Assembly: GCF_000235485.1 (NCBI RefSeq) | Contig: NZ_JH378888.1 | Location: 126,124 to 190,123 of the forward strand | DNA length: 64,000 bases | From: Streptococcus sp. oral taxon 058 str. F0407 | Lineage (GTDB): Bacteria; Bacillota; Bacilli; Lactobacillales; Streptococcaceae | Reading direction: 5' to 3' | In this document: piece by piece, positions 26,683 through 36,327 of the stretch | How positions within the stretch are numbered: the first letter of the stretch is position 1 | How the letters are laid out: each line of letters opens with the position of its first letter | Program-made: the position numbers and the translations under genes | Notes under the pieces: generated by a model | Databases searched by the model: none | Seen by the model: the letters and a program-made list of their open reading frames with translations, nothing else | Told to the model about the DNA's origin: nothing

Positions 26683-27868
26683 TTGGAGAGACAACCTTCG
26701 TGTCGCCTGGTTTGGTAGTTTTCTAACTGGGGCTAGTATATCCTTGGTCGTCCCTTTCATGCCTATCTTTGTGGAGCAGTTGGGAATCGAGCAGGATCAA
26801 GTTGCTTTCTATGCTGGACTAGCCATCTCAGTTTCGGCTGTTTCAGCAGCTTTGATTTCCCCTATCTGGGGTATTCTTGCTGACAAGTATGGTCGTAAAC
26901 CTATGATGATTCGAGCTGGACTTGCTATGACCATCACCATGGGAGGCTTGGCATTTGTTCCAAATATCTATTGGTTAATCTTTCTTAGATTATTAAATGG
27001 TGTATTTACAGGTTTCGTACCAAATGCGACGGCTTTGATAGCCAGTCAAGTTCCTAAGGATAAGTCGGGCTATGCTTTGGGAACTTTATCAACTGGAGTA
27101 GTAGCTGGAACCCTAACGGGTCCCTTTGTGGGGGGCTTGATTGCCGAAATCTTTGGTATTCGCAATGTTTTTTTATTGGTAGGTGGCTTCTTGTTTTTAG
27201 CCGCAATCTTAACCATTTTCTTTATCAAGGAAGATTTTCAACCAGTAGCTAAGGAGAAGGCTATTCCAACAAAAGAATTATTTTCTTCTTTCAAGTATCC
27301 TAGGCTTTTAGTAAACCTATTTTTGACTAGCTTTGTCATTCAATTTTCAGCTCAATCCATTGGTCCTATCTTGGCTCTCTATGTGCGGGACTTAGGGCAA
27401 TCCGAAAATCTCCTATTTGTATCAGGATTGATCGTATCTAGTATGGGATTTTCTAGTATGATGAGTGCTGGAGTGATGGGAAAACTAGGAGATAAGGTAG
27501 GAAATCATCGCCTACTACTTGTTGCCCAGTTTTATTCGGCTCTTATTTATCTTCTCTGTGCCAATGCGACTAGCCCTCTGGAGTTAGGATTTTATCGTTT
27601 TCTATTTGGTTTGGGAACGGGTGCTCTGATACCAGGTGTTAATGCATTACTTAGTAAGATGACTCCCAAAGTAGGCATTTCAAGGATTTTTGCATTTAAC
27701 CAAGTCTTTTTCTACCTTGGAGGTGTTGTTGGTCCCATGACTGGTTCAGCAGTAGCAGGGCAATTCGGCTACCACTCTGTTTTTTATGCTACAGCAGCCT
27801 GTGTAGCTCTCAGTTGTTTATTCAATTTAGTTCAATTTAGATCGTTATTAAAAGTAAAGGAAATCTAG
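26669..27868 (+). CDS. pmrA: Multidrug efflux MFS transporter PmrA
   Basis: 399-aa, 12-helix major facilitator antiporter; in S. pneumoniae PmrA exports fluoroquinolones and dyes. Between helices 2 and 3 the MFS motif A appears as [17 protein letters not shown], and motif C as GPFVGG in helix 5. Two adjacent ATGs (26666 and 26669) follow GGAGGTGA; the second matches the start known from pneumococcus. The reading frame begins inside coaE, and its stop codon overlaps the rpmG start by one base. Confidence 0.95.
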   Translation: MTEISWRDNLRVAWFGSFLTGASISLVVPFMPIFVEQLGIEQDQVAFYAGLAISVSAVSAALISPIWGILADKYGRKPMMIRAGLAMTITMGGLAFVPNIYWLIFLRLLNGVFTGFVPNATALIASQVPKDKSGYALGTLSTGVVAGTLTGPFVGGLIAEIFGIRNVFLLVGGFLFLAAILTIFFIKEDFQPVAKEKAIPTKELFSSFKYPRLLVNLFLTSFVIQFSAQSIGPILALYVRDLGQSENLLFVSGLIVSSMGFSSMMSAGVMGKLGDKVGNHRLLLVAQFYSALIYLLCANATSPLELGFYRFLFGLGTGALIPGVNALLSKMTPKVGISRIFAFNQVFFYLGGVVGPMTGSAVAGQFGYHSVFYATAACVALSCLFNLVQFRSLLKVKEI

Positions 27869-28017
27869 TGCGAGTAAAAATCAATCTCAAATGCTCCTCT
27901 TGTGGCAGCATGAATTATTTAACCAGTAAGAACTCCAAAACCCACCCAGATAAGATAGAAGTTTTAAAGTATTGTCCCAAGGAAAGAAAAGTAACCCTAC
28001 ATCTTGAATCTAAGTAG
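27868..28017 (+). CDS. rpmG: Ribosomal protein L33 (rpmG), three-cysteine variant
   Basis: 49-aa ribosomal protein. GTG start overlaps the last base of the pmrA stop codon. Sequence signature: [10 protein letters not shown] with the first Cys pair, then [13 protein letters not shown] where the second pair of the zinc-binding form (CxxC) is reduced to Cys-x-x-Glu. So only three of the four zinc ligands remain. The gene is too short for a 60-codon ORF list. Ribosome binding site AAAGGAAATCTA. Confidence 0.93.
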   Translation: MRVKINLKCSSCGSMNYLTSKNSKTHPDKIEVLKYCPKERKVTLHLESK

Positions 28018-28056
28018 AATTTATGGTAAAATAATAGGGATTTTAAGGAGTTTGAT

Positions 28057-28290
28057 ATGTACAACCTATTATTAACCATTTTATTAGTATTATCTGTTGT
28101 GATTGTGATTGCTATTTTCATGCAACCAACCAAGAACCAATCCAGCAATGTATTTGATGCCAGCTCAGGTGATTTGTTTGAACGTAGTAAAGCGCGTGGT
28201 TTTGAAGCCGTGATGCAACGTTTGACAGGTATTTTAGTCTTTTTCTGGCTAGCCATTGCCTTAGCATTGACGGTATTATCAAGTAGATAA
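28057..28290 (+). CDS. secG: Preprotein translocase subunit SecG
   Basis: 77-aa inner-membrane protein with two membrane segments (~residues 2-20 and 54-74) and the cytoplasmic loop containing SSGDLFERSKARGFEAVMQRLTG, which is the SecG signature. It associates with SecYE for protein export. TTTTAAGGAGTTTGAT is the ribosome binding site. It commonly precedes rnr and smpB in Gram-positive bacteria, as here. Confidence 0.93.
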   Translation: MYNLLLTILLVLSVVIVIAIFMQPTKNQSSNVFDASSGDLFERSKARGFEAVMQRLTGILVFFWLAIALALTVLSSR

Positions 28291-28329
28291 GAAATGGGCA
28301 GGACTAGGTCTTTGCCTCTTTTTATTTTT

Positions 28330-28434
28330 ATACTCTTCAAAAATCAAATTCAAACCACGTCAGCGTCGGCTTGTCGTACTCAAGTACTGCCTGCGCCTAG
28401 CTTTCTAGTTTGCTCTTTGATTTTTATTGAGTAT
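28330..28434. repeat. BOX element, boxA-boxC type without boxB
   Basis: About 105 bases beginning ATACTCTTCAAAAATC and ending TTGAGTATT, with the inner boxA core AACCACGTCAGCGTCG and the boxC end TAGTTTGCTCTTTGA. The ends are inverted repeats. It matches the pneumococcal BOX repeat with the boxB module missing. It sits between secG and rnr. Confidence 0.85.
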
Positions 28435-28493
28435 TAAATGATGTTTGAGAAGGTCTTACAGTAAAAGAAAATTAAAAAATCTAGAAAGAAAAT

Positions 28494-30848
28494 ATGAAAG
28501 ATAGAATAAAAGAATATTTGCAAGAGAAGGGGCGAGTGACGGTAAATGACTTAGCTCAGGCTCTCGGAAAGGATGGATCCAAGGATTTCCGTGAGTTGAT
28601 TAAAACCCTGTCTCTGATGGAAAGAAAGCACCAGATTCGATTTGGAGAAGATGGAAGTCTCACCTTGGACCAGAAGAAGAAACATGAAATTACCCTCAAA
28701 GGGATTTTTCATGCCCATAAAAATGGCTTCGGCTTTGTCAGTCTGGAAGGTGAAGAGGACGATCTTTTTGTTGGAAAAAACGATGTCAACTATGCCATTG
28801 ATGGTGATACTGTTGAGGTGGTCATCAAGAAAGTTGCAGACCGTAATAAAGGAACAGCAGCCGAAGCCAAAATTATCGATATCCTAGAACACAGCCTGAC
28901 AACAGTTGTCGGTCAAATCGTTCTGGATCAGGAAAAGCCCAAGTATGCTGGCTACATCCGTTCAAAAAATCAAAAAATCAGTCAATCTATTTATGTGAAG
29001 AAACCAGCTATCAAGTTGGAAGGGACAGAGGTTCTCAAGGTCTTTATCGACAAATACCCAAGTAAGAAACACGATTTCTTTGTCGCTAGTGTGCTGGACG
29101 TGGTGGGGCACTCGACAGATGCTGGGATTGATGTTCTTGAAGTCTTGGAGTCCATGGATATTGTTTCAGAATTTCCAGAGGCTGTTCTCAAGGAGGCGGA
29201 AAGTGTGCCTGATGCTCCCTCAGAAAAGGATATGGAAGGGCGTCTTGATTTGAGAGGTGAGCTTACCTTTACCATTGACGGCGCGGATGCCAAGGACTTG
29301 GACGACGCAGTTCACATCAAGCCTTTGAAAAATGGCAATATCGAGCTCGGAGTTCACATCGCGGATGTTTCCTACTATGTGACCGAGGGTTCTGCCCTTG
29401 ACAAGGAAGCCCTTAACCGCGCGACTTCAGTCTATGTAACAGATCGAGTGGTTCCAATGCTTCCAGAGCGTTTGTCAAATGGCATCTGCTCTCTCAATCC
29501 TCAAGTTGACCGCCTGACCCAGTCTGCCATTATGGAAATTGATAAACATGGTCGTGTAGTCAATTACACCATCACACAGACGGTTATCAAGACTAGTTTT
29601 CGTATGACCTATAGCGCTGTTAATGATATCCTAGCTGGTGACGAGGAGAAGAGACAAGAGTTTAAGAAAATTGTTCCTAGTATCGAGTTAATGGCCAAGC
29701 TCCATGAAACTCTAGAAAGCATGCGTGAGAAACGTGGTGCCCTTAATTTTGATACCAGCGAAGCTAAGATTTTGGTGGATAAAAAAGGCAAGCCTGTGGA
29801 CATTGTCCTTCGTCAACGCGGTGTTGCTGAGCGGATGATTGAGTCCTTCATGTTGATTGCCAACGAAACAGTTGCCGAGCACTTCAGCAAGCTGGATCTA
29901 CCTTTTATCTATCGGATTCACGAGGAGCCCAAGGCTGAAAAAGTTCAGAAGTTTATTGATTATGCTTCCAGTTTTGGCATTCGCATTTATGGGACGGCCA
30001 GTGAGATGAGTCAGGAAGCCCTCCAAGACATCATGCGTGCTGTTGAGGGAGAGCCTTATGCGGATGTATTATCCATGATGCTTCTCCGTTCGATGCAACA
30101 GGCTCGCTATTCGGAGCACAATCACGGCCACTATGGACTTGCTGCGGACTATTATACTCACTTCACCAGTCCGATTCGCCGTTATCCAGACCTCTTGGTT
30201 CACCGGATGATTCGCGACTATGGGCGTTCCAAGGAAATAGCAGAGCATTTTGAGCAAGTGATTCCAGAGATTGCGACCCAGTCTTCCAATCGTGAGCGTC
30301 GTGCCATCGAGGCTGAGCGTGAAGTCGAAGCCATGAAAAAGGCTGAGTACATGGAAGAATTCGTGGGCGAAGAGTACGATGCGGTTGTATCCAGCATCGT
30401 CAAATTTGGTCTTTTTGTCGAATTGCCGAACACAGTTGAAGGCTTGATTCACATCACCAATCTACCTGAATTTTATCATTTCAACGAGCGTGATTTGACT
30501 CTTCGTGGAGAGAAATCAGGAACAACCTTCCGTGTAGGGCAACAGATTCGCATTCGCGTTGAAAGAGCGGATAAGATGACAGGTGAGATTGATTTCTCTT
30601 ATATCCCAAGTGAGTTTGATGTCATTGAAAAGGGCTTGAAACAGGCTGGCCGCAAAGAAAGAGGGCGTAGTTCAAGTCGTCGTTCGGGTAAGAAGGAAGA
30701 CAAGAAGAAACAAGGTCGTTTTAATGATAAACGCAAATCGTCTTCTAAAGACAAAAAGAAAAAGGGTAAGAAACCATTTTACAAAGAAGTAGCTAAGAAA
30801 GGAGCTAAGCATGGCAAAGGGCGAGGGAAAGGTCGTCGCACAAAATAA
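28494..30848 (+). CDS. rnr: Ribonuclease R
   Basis: 784-aa 3'-5' exoribonuclease that degrades structured RNA and works with SmpB/tmRNA. Order of domains: winged helix (~1-60), two cold-shock domains (~65-225), RNB catalytic domain (~255-580) with [13 protein letters not shown] (four metal-binding Asp), S1 domain (~630-705), and a Lys/Arg/Ser-rich tail. The tail runs into the smpB gene, which overlaps by 38 bases. No strong ribosome binding site is visible apart from AGAAAGAAAAT. Confident call. Confidence 0.96.
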   Translation: MKDRIKEYLQEKGRVTVNDLAQALGKDGSKDFRELIKTLSLMERKHQIRFGEDGSLTLDQKKKHEITLKGIFHAHKNGFGFVSLEGEEDDLFVGKNDVNYAIDGDTVEVVIKKVADRNKGTAAEAKIIDILEHSLTTVVGQIVLDQEKPKYAGYIRSKNQKISQSIYVKKPAIKLEGTEVLKVFIDKYPSKKHDFFVASVLDVVGHSTDAGIDVLEVLESMDIVSEFPEAVLKEAESVPDAPSEKDMEGRLDLRGELTFTIDGADAKDLDDAVHIKPLKNGNIELGVHIADVSYYVTEGSALDKEALNRATSVYVTDRVVPMLPERLSNGICSLNPQVDRLTQSAIMEIDKHGRVVNYTITQTVIKTSFRMTYSAVNDILAGDEEKRQEFKKIVPSIELMAKLHETLESMREKRGALNFDTSEAKILVDKKGKPVDIVLRQRGVAERMIESFMLIANETVAEHFSKLDLPFIYRIHEEPKAEKVQKFIDYASSFGIRIYGTASEMSQEALQDIMRAVEGEPYADVLSMMLLRSMQQARYSEHNHGHYGLAADYYTHFTSPIRRYPDLLVHRMIRDYGRSKEIAEHFEQVIPEIATQSSNRERRAIEAEREVEAMKKAEYMEEFVGEEYDAVVSSIVKFGLFVELPNTVEGLIHITNLPEFYHFNERDLTLRGEKSGTTFRVGQQIRIRVERADKMTGEIDFSYIPSEFDVIEKGLKQAGRKERGRSSSRRSGKKEDKKKQGRFNDKRKSSSKDKKKKGKKPFYKEVAKKGAKHGKGRGKGRRTK

Positions 30849-31278
30849 AAAAGCGCACCACGACTATACAATCGTAGATACACTAGAGGCAGGAATAGTC
30901 CTGACAGGAACGGAAATCAAGAGTGTACGAGCGGCTAGAATCAATCTCAAGGACGGCTTTGCCCAAGTAAAAAATGGGGAAGTTTGGCTAAGCAATGTTC
31001 ATATCGCTCCTTACGAAGAGGGCAATATCTGGAATCAGGAACCAGAACGCCGTCGCAAACTCCTGCTCCATAAGAAGCAAATTCAAAAATTAGAACAAGA
31101 GACTAAAGGAACAGGAATGACTCTAGTTCCCCTCAAAGTCTATCTCAAAGATGGCTATGCTAAGCTTCTTTTAGGACTTGCCAAAGGGAAACATGACTAT
31201 GATAAACGCGAATCCATCAAACGACGTGAACAAAATCGCGACATCGCGCGTGTTGTGAAAGCTGTTAACCAGCGATAA
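30811..31278 (+). CDS. smpB: SsrA-binding protein SmpB
   Basis: 155-aa partner of tmRNA in trans-translation. Signature: [27 protein letters not shown] at the N terminus and the basic tail [19 protein letters not shown]. The start is placed at 30811, which is inside rnr but has a good ribosome binding site (GAAAGGAGCTAAGC). The two genes overlap in different frames. Confidence 0.96.
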   Translation: MAKGEGKVVAQNKKAHHDYTIVDTLEAGIVLTGTEIKSVRAARINLKDGFAQVKNGEVWLSNVHIAPYEEGNIWNQEPERRRKLLLHKKQIQKLEQETKGTGMTLVPLKVYLKDGYAKLLLGLAKGKHDYDKRESIKRREQNRDIARVVKAVNQR

Positions 31279-31293
31279 AAAGAGGAAAAGAAA

Positions 31294-32154
31294 ATGGAAA
31301 AATTAATCGCCTATAAACGCATGCCCTTGTGGAATAAACAGACCATGCCAGAAATTGTCCAGCAGAAGCACAATACCAAAGTGGGTACTTGGGGCAAGAT
31401 TACAGTTGTAAAAGGAGCACTCAAGTTTATTGAGTTGACGGAAGAAGGTCAAGTTCTAGCTGAACACCTTTTCCAAGCAGGGACCGACAATCCCATGGCG
31501 CAGCCGCAAGCCTGGCATCGAGTAGAGGCAGCCACAGATGATGTAGAATGGTATTTGGAGTTTTATTGTAGGCCTGAGGATTACTTTTCTAAGAAGTACC
31601 AGACCAATCCAGTCCATTCAGAGGTCCTAGAGGCCCTGCAGACGGTAAAACCTGGAAGAGCCTTGGACTTGGGTTGTGGTCAAGGCCGTAACGCTCTCTT
31701 CTTAGCACAACAAGGTTTTGATGTTACAGCTGTGGATCAAAATGAACTATCTCTGGAAATCTTGCAAAGCATCGTAGAGCAAGAGGATCTAGACATGCCT
31801 GTTGGGCTTTATAATATCAATTCAGCCAGCATTAGTCAAGTCTATGATTTTATCGTATCGACAGTTGTTCTCATGTTTCTTCAAGCGGACCGTATTCCAG
31901 CTATCATCCAAAATATGCAGGAGCAAACTAGTGTTGGGGGCTACAACCTCATCGTCTGTGCTATGGACACGGAGGATTATCCTTGCTCGGTTAATTTCCC
32001 ATTCACCTTTAAAGAAGGGGAATTAGCTGACTATTACAAGGATTGGGAGTTGGTCAAGTACAATGAAAATCCAGGACATCTGCACCGCCGTGATGAAAAT
32101 GGCAATCGCATTCAACTCCGATTTGCAACCATGCTAGCCAAAAAAGTCAAGTAA
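31294..32154 (+). CDS. tehB: SAM-dependent methyltransferase TehB
   Basis: 286-aa protein of the TehB family. Residues ~1-90 form a cupin-like N-terminal domain (RMPLWNKQTMP, VLAEHLFQAGTDNPM) of the long TehB type, residues ~95-285 the methyltransferase with motif I ALDLGCGQGRNALFLA and the acidic AVDQNELSLEIL. TehB volatilises tellurite or related substrates; the natural substrate is uncertain. Start after AGAGGAAAAGAAA. A strong terminator follows. Confidence 0.9.
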   Translation: MEKLIAYKRMPLWNKQTMPEIVQQKHNTKVGTWGKITVVKGALKFIELTEEGQVLAEHLFQAGTDNPMAQPQAWHRVEAATDDVEWYLEFYCRPEDYFSKKYQTNPVHSEVLEALQTVKPGRALDLGCGQGRNALFLAQQGFDVTAVDQNELSLEILQSIVEQEDLDMPVGLYNINSASISQVYDFIVSTVVLMFLQADRIPAIIQNMQEQTSVGGYNLIVCAMDTEDYPCSVNFPFTFKEGELADYYKDWELVKYNENPGHLHRRDENGNRIQLRFATMLAKKVK

Positions 32155-32170
32155 ATCAAATCTTTACAAG

Positions 32171-32208
32171 CGAATAGAAACCACTTTGCAAGGTTTCTAT
32201 TCGTTTTT
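32171..32208 (+). terminator. Terminator after tehB
   Basis: CGAATAGAAACC pairs with GGTTTCTATTCG over a nine-base loop and is followed by TTTTTA. Confidence 0.9.
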
Positions 32209-32325
32209 ATTTGTGGCGGCGGATTGGGACAAGCTTAATTTTATGCTATACTAGAAGTAGGAAATGTGAGCAGTAGAGCTGTATTGCTCTCGGCGCAAGA
32301 AAGTGTAGATGATGGAGGTGGTCCA

Positions 32326-33474
32326 ATGGCGAGTCTTTTGGTGGAATTGTATGATCGGCATGTATTGGAAAAGAATGTCTACCAAGCCTTTATCAGTGAT
32401 TGTGACGAGATTCTCTTCCTTTCTTTGACGAAAATAAGCAATAACGATAAACTTTCACTGCGCCACTTTATCACGGATGAAGTTCCCCATATCCAACGAG
32501 TGACCTTTCGTCAGCTGTCTTTAGAACAACTAGCGAACCAGTTAGATTATTGCCTAGCGGGCTATGATCAAGTCCTTCTCGATGTTTTTGGTGGAGATTC
32601 ACTACTGGCCTTATCCCTCTATCAATACGGCTTGGATCGCCACCTTCCCATCGTTGCCATGGATGTCGAGCGGGGCAAACAATACAAGTGGGCAGCTGGC
32701 CAGTTGGAAAAAGAAGATTTGGACATTCCAACCCTAAGCATCCAACAGTTGATAGCCTTGCGTGGTGGAAAAATGCTCAAATCAAAACGCCCCATCCACT
32801 CAGTTGAGCAAATTGCGGCCGTTAAAAAACTAGCCAGCTCGGCTATTTCCAATCCCGCCCACTGGTACCAAGTAACCCAATTTTTCTCTCTAGCTAAGAC
32901 CAATGATCTTCATGCTGAAACCGAAAAGATACTGGAAAACAACGGCAAGTATTACCTCTATCCAGAATCCATCACCCCCTTACTAGTGGAAGCGGGGATG
33001 CTTCGTATTGAAAGCGAGGACAAGGAGCGAATAAGCTACAGCTTTCCAAATCAAGAAGCCCAAGTTTTTTGTCGCAACAAGGGGCACATTTTAGAGGTAT
33101 ATCTCTACCTCTTGGCGCTCGAATCTCACCTGTTTGATGAATGTATGATAGGTGGTGAAATTGATTGGAATGGCATCTTTCCAGAGGCGGATAATGTTCA
33201 AAATGAGATTGATGTTATTCTGAGAAAGGGGCGCTCGATTACCTTTATCTCCTGCAAGATGACAGATTTATCAGTTGAAGCTATCAATGAGCTAGAAGTC
33301 TATGCCAATCATTTTGCTGGGGAGAGCTGTCTCAAGTTGATTGTTTGCACGGGAAAAATCAATCCCGTTTATGCCAATCGTTGTCAGGAATACGGTGTCC
33401 TCGTCATTAAAAGCGAGCAGATACCCAATCTCATTCCCATGCTAAAAAAATACTCTAAGAGGTTTAAAAGGTAG
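32326..33474 (+). CDS. Card1-like DUF1887 protein (CARF domain plus PD-(D/E)xK nuclease fold)
   Basis: 382-aa protein. The N-terminal ~130 residues show a CARF-like Rossmann pattern (CDEILFLSLTK, DQVLLDVFGGDSLLALSLYQYG). The middle third is a wHTH-like segment and the last ~95 residues a PD-(D/E)xK nuclease fold with NEIDVILRKGRS (Asp296) and FISCK (Lys311). The usual Glu of E-x-K is Ser309. Card1/Can2 proteins of this family are activated by cyclic oligoadenylates in type III CRISPR systems; no CRISPR genes are visible in the window. The start at 32326 follows the excellent GGAGGTGGTCCA; a GTG at 32266 in the same frame (402 aa) is an alternative. A -10 box TATACT lies at 32247-32252. Confidence 0.8.
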   Translation: MASLLVELYDRHVLEKNVYQAFISDCDEILFLSLTKISNNDKLSLRHFITDEVPHIQRVTFRQLSLEQLANQLDYCLAGYDQVLLDVFGGDSLLALSLYQYGLDRHLPIVAMDVERGKQYKWAAGQLEKEDLDIPTLSIQQLIALRGGKMLKSKRPIHSVEQIAAVKKLASSAISNPAHWYQVTQFFSLAKTNDLHAETEKILENNGKYYLYPESITPLLVEAGMLRIESEDKERISYSFPNQEAQVFCRNKGHILEVYLYLLALESHLFDECMIGGEIDWNGIFPEADNVQNEIDVILRKGRSITFISCKMTDLSVEAINELEVYANHFAGESCLKLIVCTGKINPVYANRCQEYGVLVIKSEQIPNLIPMLKKYSKRFKR

Positions 33475-33486
33475 AAAAGCAATATG

Positions 33487-33512
33487 AAAGACTGGAATTC
33501 CGGTCTTTTTTT
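33487..33512 (+). terminator. Terminator after the DUF1887 gene
   Basis: AAAGACTGGAA pairs with TTCCGGTCTTT, followed by a T run. Confidence 0.65.
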
Positions 33513-33527
33513 CTTCTTTTTCGAATA
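33504..33527 (+). promoter_or_regulatory. Competence (ComX/SigX) promoter box of coiA
   Basis: TTCGAATA at 33520-33527 matches 7 of 8 bases of the late-competence combox TACGAATA. A T-rich stretch lies directly upstream, as expected at -25. It is 22 bases before the coiA ATG. Confidence 0.75.
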
Positions 33528-33548
33528 AATGAGAAAAGGAGGTAGACC

Positions 33549-34505
33549 ATGTTTGTAGCCAGAGATGCCAAGGGGATTTTGGTGAATGCCCTCGAAAAAG
33601 ATGTTACCAAGCAAGCTTATACTTGTCCAGCCTGTGGTGGTGGACTACGATTACGCCAAGGACAGAGGATTCGAACGCACTTTGCCCATGAAAGGTTAAG
33701 AGATTGTATTGCCATTTTTGAAAATGAAAGTCCAGAACACTTGGGCAACAAAGAGGCCCTCTATCACTGGGCCAAGAAGGACAATCAAGTCGCCTTAGAA
33801 TATAGTCTGCCCGAGATTCAGCAGATTGCGGATGTTCTCGTCAATGAGAAATTAGCTCTGGAGGTTCAGTGCAGTCCCTTGTCTCAAAAGCTTTTATACG
33901 ATAGAAGTCAAGGCTACCGTAGTCAGGGATACCAAGTTATCTGGCTATTGGGAGAAAAACTCTGGTTAAAAGAGAGACTGACACAACTGCAAAGGGGATT
34001 CCTCTATTTTAGTCAGAATATGGGATTCTATGCTTGGGAACTAGATCTCAAAAAGCAAGTTTTGAGACTGAAATATCTTTTGCATCAGGACCTACGAGGC
34101 AAGCTTCACTTTCGGGTAAAGGAATTTCCCTTTGGTCAAGGAAACCTTTTGAAAATTCTACGATTTCCTTATCAAAAACAAAAACTAGCTAGTTTTACAG
34201 TTGCCCAAGATTCCACTATCTGTCACTACATTCGCCAACAGTTGTACTACCAAACGCCTTACTGGATGAAAAAACAGGAGGAGGCTTATCAACAAGGAGA
34301 CAATCTATTAAACCGTCAACTGGACGACTGGTATCCTCAGGTCAGACCGATAGAATCAGGTGATTTTTTGCAGATTGAAATGGATTTGACTAGCTATTAT
34401 AGAAATTTTCAGGCTTACTATCAAAAAAAACCGAAAAATAATCGCCAAAAGCTCTATCCGCCAGCCTTTTATCGCTTATATTTCTCAAAAAATGTGGTAA
34501 AATAG
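33549..34505 (+). CDS. coiA: Competence protein CoiA
   Basis: Transformation protein of 318 aa, required for recombination of incoming DNA and normally expressed from a ComX promoter. The N terminus has the CoiA zinc-finger region YTCPACGGGLRLRQGQRIRTHFAH (Cys28, Cys31 and further His), followed by the nuclease-like domain EYSLPEIQQIADVLVNEKLALEVQCSP, in which QCSP is typical of the family. Start after AAAGGAGGTAGACC. It lies between the Card1-like gene and pepF. Confidence 0.95.
   Translation: MFVARDAKGILVNALEKDVTKQAYTCPACGGGLRLRQGQRIRTHFAHERLRDCIAIFENESPEHLGNKEALYHWAKKDNQVALEYSLPEIQQIADVLVNEKLALEVQCSPLSQKLLYDRSQGYRSQGYQVIWLLGEKLWLKERLTQLQRGFLYFSQNMGFYAWELDLKKQVLRLKYLLHQDLRGKLHFRVKEFPFGQGNLLKILRFPYQKQKLASFTVAQDSTICHYIRQQLYYQTPYWMKKQEEAYQQGDNLLNRQLDDWYPQVRPIESGDFLQIEMDLTSYYRNFQAYYQKKPKNNRQKLYPPAFYRLYFSKNVVK
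34493..34501 (+). promoter_or_regulatory. Internal extended -10 element for pepF
   Basis: GTGGTAAAAT lies within the last codons of coiA, about 25 bases before the pepF start. It would allow expression of pepF outside competence. Confidence 0.45.
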
Positions 34506-34523
34506 AAAGGATGGAGGAATCTT

Positions 34524-36326
34524 ATGGTATTACAACGACATGAAATAAATGAAAAAGATACATGGGATCTTTCGACAATCTACCCAACAGACCAGGCTTG
34601 GGAAGAAGCCTTGAAAGATTTAACTGAAAAAGTACAAACAGCATCTCGGTATGAGGGGCATCTCTTGGATAGTGCAGACAGTTTGCTTGAGATTACAGAA
34701 TTCTCACTTGACTTGGAACGCCAAGTTGAAAAGCTTTATGTCTATGCGCATATGAAAAATGATCAGGACACGCGTGAAGCCAAGTATCAAGAGTACTATG
34801 CTAAGGCAATGACCCTGTACAGTCAGTTAGAACAAGCCTTTTCATTCTATGAACCTGAGTTTATGGAGATTAGTGAAGAGCAGTATGCGGACTTCCTAGA
34901 AGCTCAACCAAAACTCCAAGTTTACAAACACTTTTTTGACAAGCTCTTGCAAAAGAAAGATCATGTTCTTTCACAACGTGAGGAAGAATTGCTTGCTGGA
35001 GCAGGAGAAATCTTTGGCGCTGCTAGTGAAACCTTTGCTATTTTGGATAATGCGGATATTAGCTTCCCATACGTCTTGGATGATGAAGGCAAGGAAGTGC
35101 AGCTCTCACACGGTACTTATATTCGCTTGATGGAGTCTAAAAACCGAGAAGTCCGTCGTGGCGCCTATGAAGCCCTCTATGCGACTTATGAGCAATTCCA
35201 ACATACTTATGCGAAGACTTTGCAGACAAATGTTAAGGTGCAAAACTACCGAGCAAAAGTTCGCAACTATAAGAGTGCTCGCCATGCAGCCCTTGCAGCC
35301 AACTTTGTTCCAGAGAGTGTCTATGACAATCTAGTAGCAGCAGTTCGCAAGCATTTGCCACTCTTGCATCGTTACCTTGAACTTCGCTCTAAAATCTTGG
35401 GGATTTCAGATCTCAAGATGTACGATGTCTACACACCGCTCTCGTCAGTAGATTATAGCTTTACCTACGAAGCAGCCTTGAAAAAAGCAGAAGAGGCCTT
35501 GGCAGTCTTGGGTGATGACTACTTGAGCCGTGTCAAACGTGCCTTTAGCGAGCGTTGGATTGATGTCTATGAAAACCAAGGCAAGCGTTCTGGTGCCTAC
35601 TCTGGTGGTTCTTACGATACAAATGCCTTTATGCTTCTTAATTGGCAGGACAATCTAGACAATCTCTTTACCCTAGTACACGAGACTGGTCACAGTATGC
35701 ACTCTAGCTATACACGTGAAACTCAACCTTATGTTTACGGAGATTACTCTATCTTCTTGGCTGAGATTGCCTCAACGACCAATGAAAATATCTTGACGGA
35801 GAAATTATTGGAAGAAGTAGAAGACGATGCAACTCGCTTTGCTATCCTTAATAACTTCTTGGACGGTTTCCGTGGAACGGTCTTCCGTCAAACTCAATTT
35901 GCTGAGTTCGAACATGCCATTCACCAAGCAGACCAAAATGGAGAAGTCTTGATAAGTGATTTCCTTAATAAACTCTACGCTGACTTGAACCAAGAGTACT
36001 ATGGACTCAGCAAGGAAGACAATCCTCAAATCCAATATGAGTGGGCTCGCATTCCACACTTCTACTATAACTACTATGTATACCAATATTCGACTGGTTT
36101 TGCAGCTGCTTCAGCCTTGGCTGAAAAGATTGTCCATGGTAGTCAGGAAGACCGTGATCGTTATATCAACTACCTCAAGGCTGGTAAGTCTGACTATCCG
36201 CTTAATGTCATGAGAAAAGCAGGAGTGGATATGGAGAAGGAAGACTATCTCAACGACGCCTTTGCAGTCTTTGAACGCCGTTTGAATGAGTTTGAAGCCC
36301 TTGTTGAAAAATTGGGATTGGCTTAA
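34524..36326 (+). CDS. pepF: Oligoendopeptidase F
   Basis: 600-aa M3B zinc endopeptidase cleaving peptides of roughly 7-17 residues in the cytosol. The active site [11 protein letters not shown] (HExxH) is at about residues 386-396, and the third zinc ligand follows in [34 protein letters not shown] upstream of it is also a family motif. Ribosome binding site ATGGAGGAATCTT. The stop codon lies 1 base before the methyltransferase start. Confidence 0.95.
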   Translation: MVLQRHEINEKDTWDLSTIYPTDQAWEEALKDLTEKVQTASRYEGHLLDSADSLLEITEFSLDLERQVEKLYVYAHMKNDQDTREAKYQEYYAKAMTLYSQLEQAFSFYEPEFMEISEEQYADFLEAQPKLQVYKHFFDKLLQKKDHVLSQREEELLAGAGEIFGAASETFAILDNADISFPYVLDDEGKEVQLSHGTYIRLMESKNREVRRGAYEALYATYEQFQHTYAKTLQTNVKVQNYRAKVRNYKSARHAALAANFVPESVYDNLVAAVRKHLPLLHRYLELRSKILGISDLKMYDVYTPLSSVDYSFTYEAALKKAEEALAVLGDDYLSRVKRAFSERWIDVYENQGKRSGAYSGGSYDTNAFMLLNWQDNLDNLFTLVHETGHSMHSSYTRETQPYVYGDYSIFLAEIASTTNENILTEKLLEEVEDDATRFAILNNFLDGFRGTVFRQTQFAEFEHAIHQADQNGEVLISDFLNKLYADLNQEYYGLSKEDNPQIQYEWARIPHFYYNYYVYQYSTGFAAASALAEKIVHGSQEDRDRYINYLKAGKSDYPLNVMRKAGVDMEKEDYLNDAFAVFERRLNEFEALVEKLGLA

Positions 36327-36327
36327 G

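Noticed and set aside
28321-28440. BOX region as a CRISPR repeat or attachment site
   Set aside because: There is a single copy with inverted ends, no spacers and the known boxA/boxC sequence.
32266-32325. GTG at 32266 as the start of the Card1-like gene
   Set aside because: Possible but less likely; ATG 32326 has GGAGGTG at ideal distance. Kept as an alternative.
36286-36327. Earlier start for the O-methyltransferase at 36286
   Set aside because: It would lie within the last codons of pepF; 36328 gives the usual N terminus MVESYSK.
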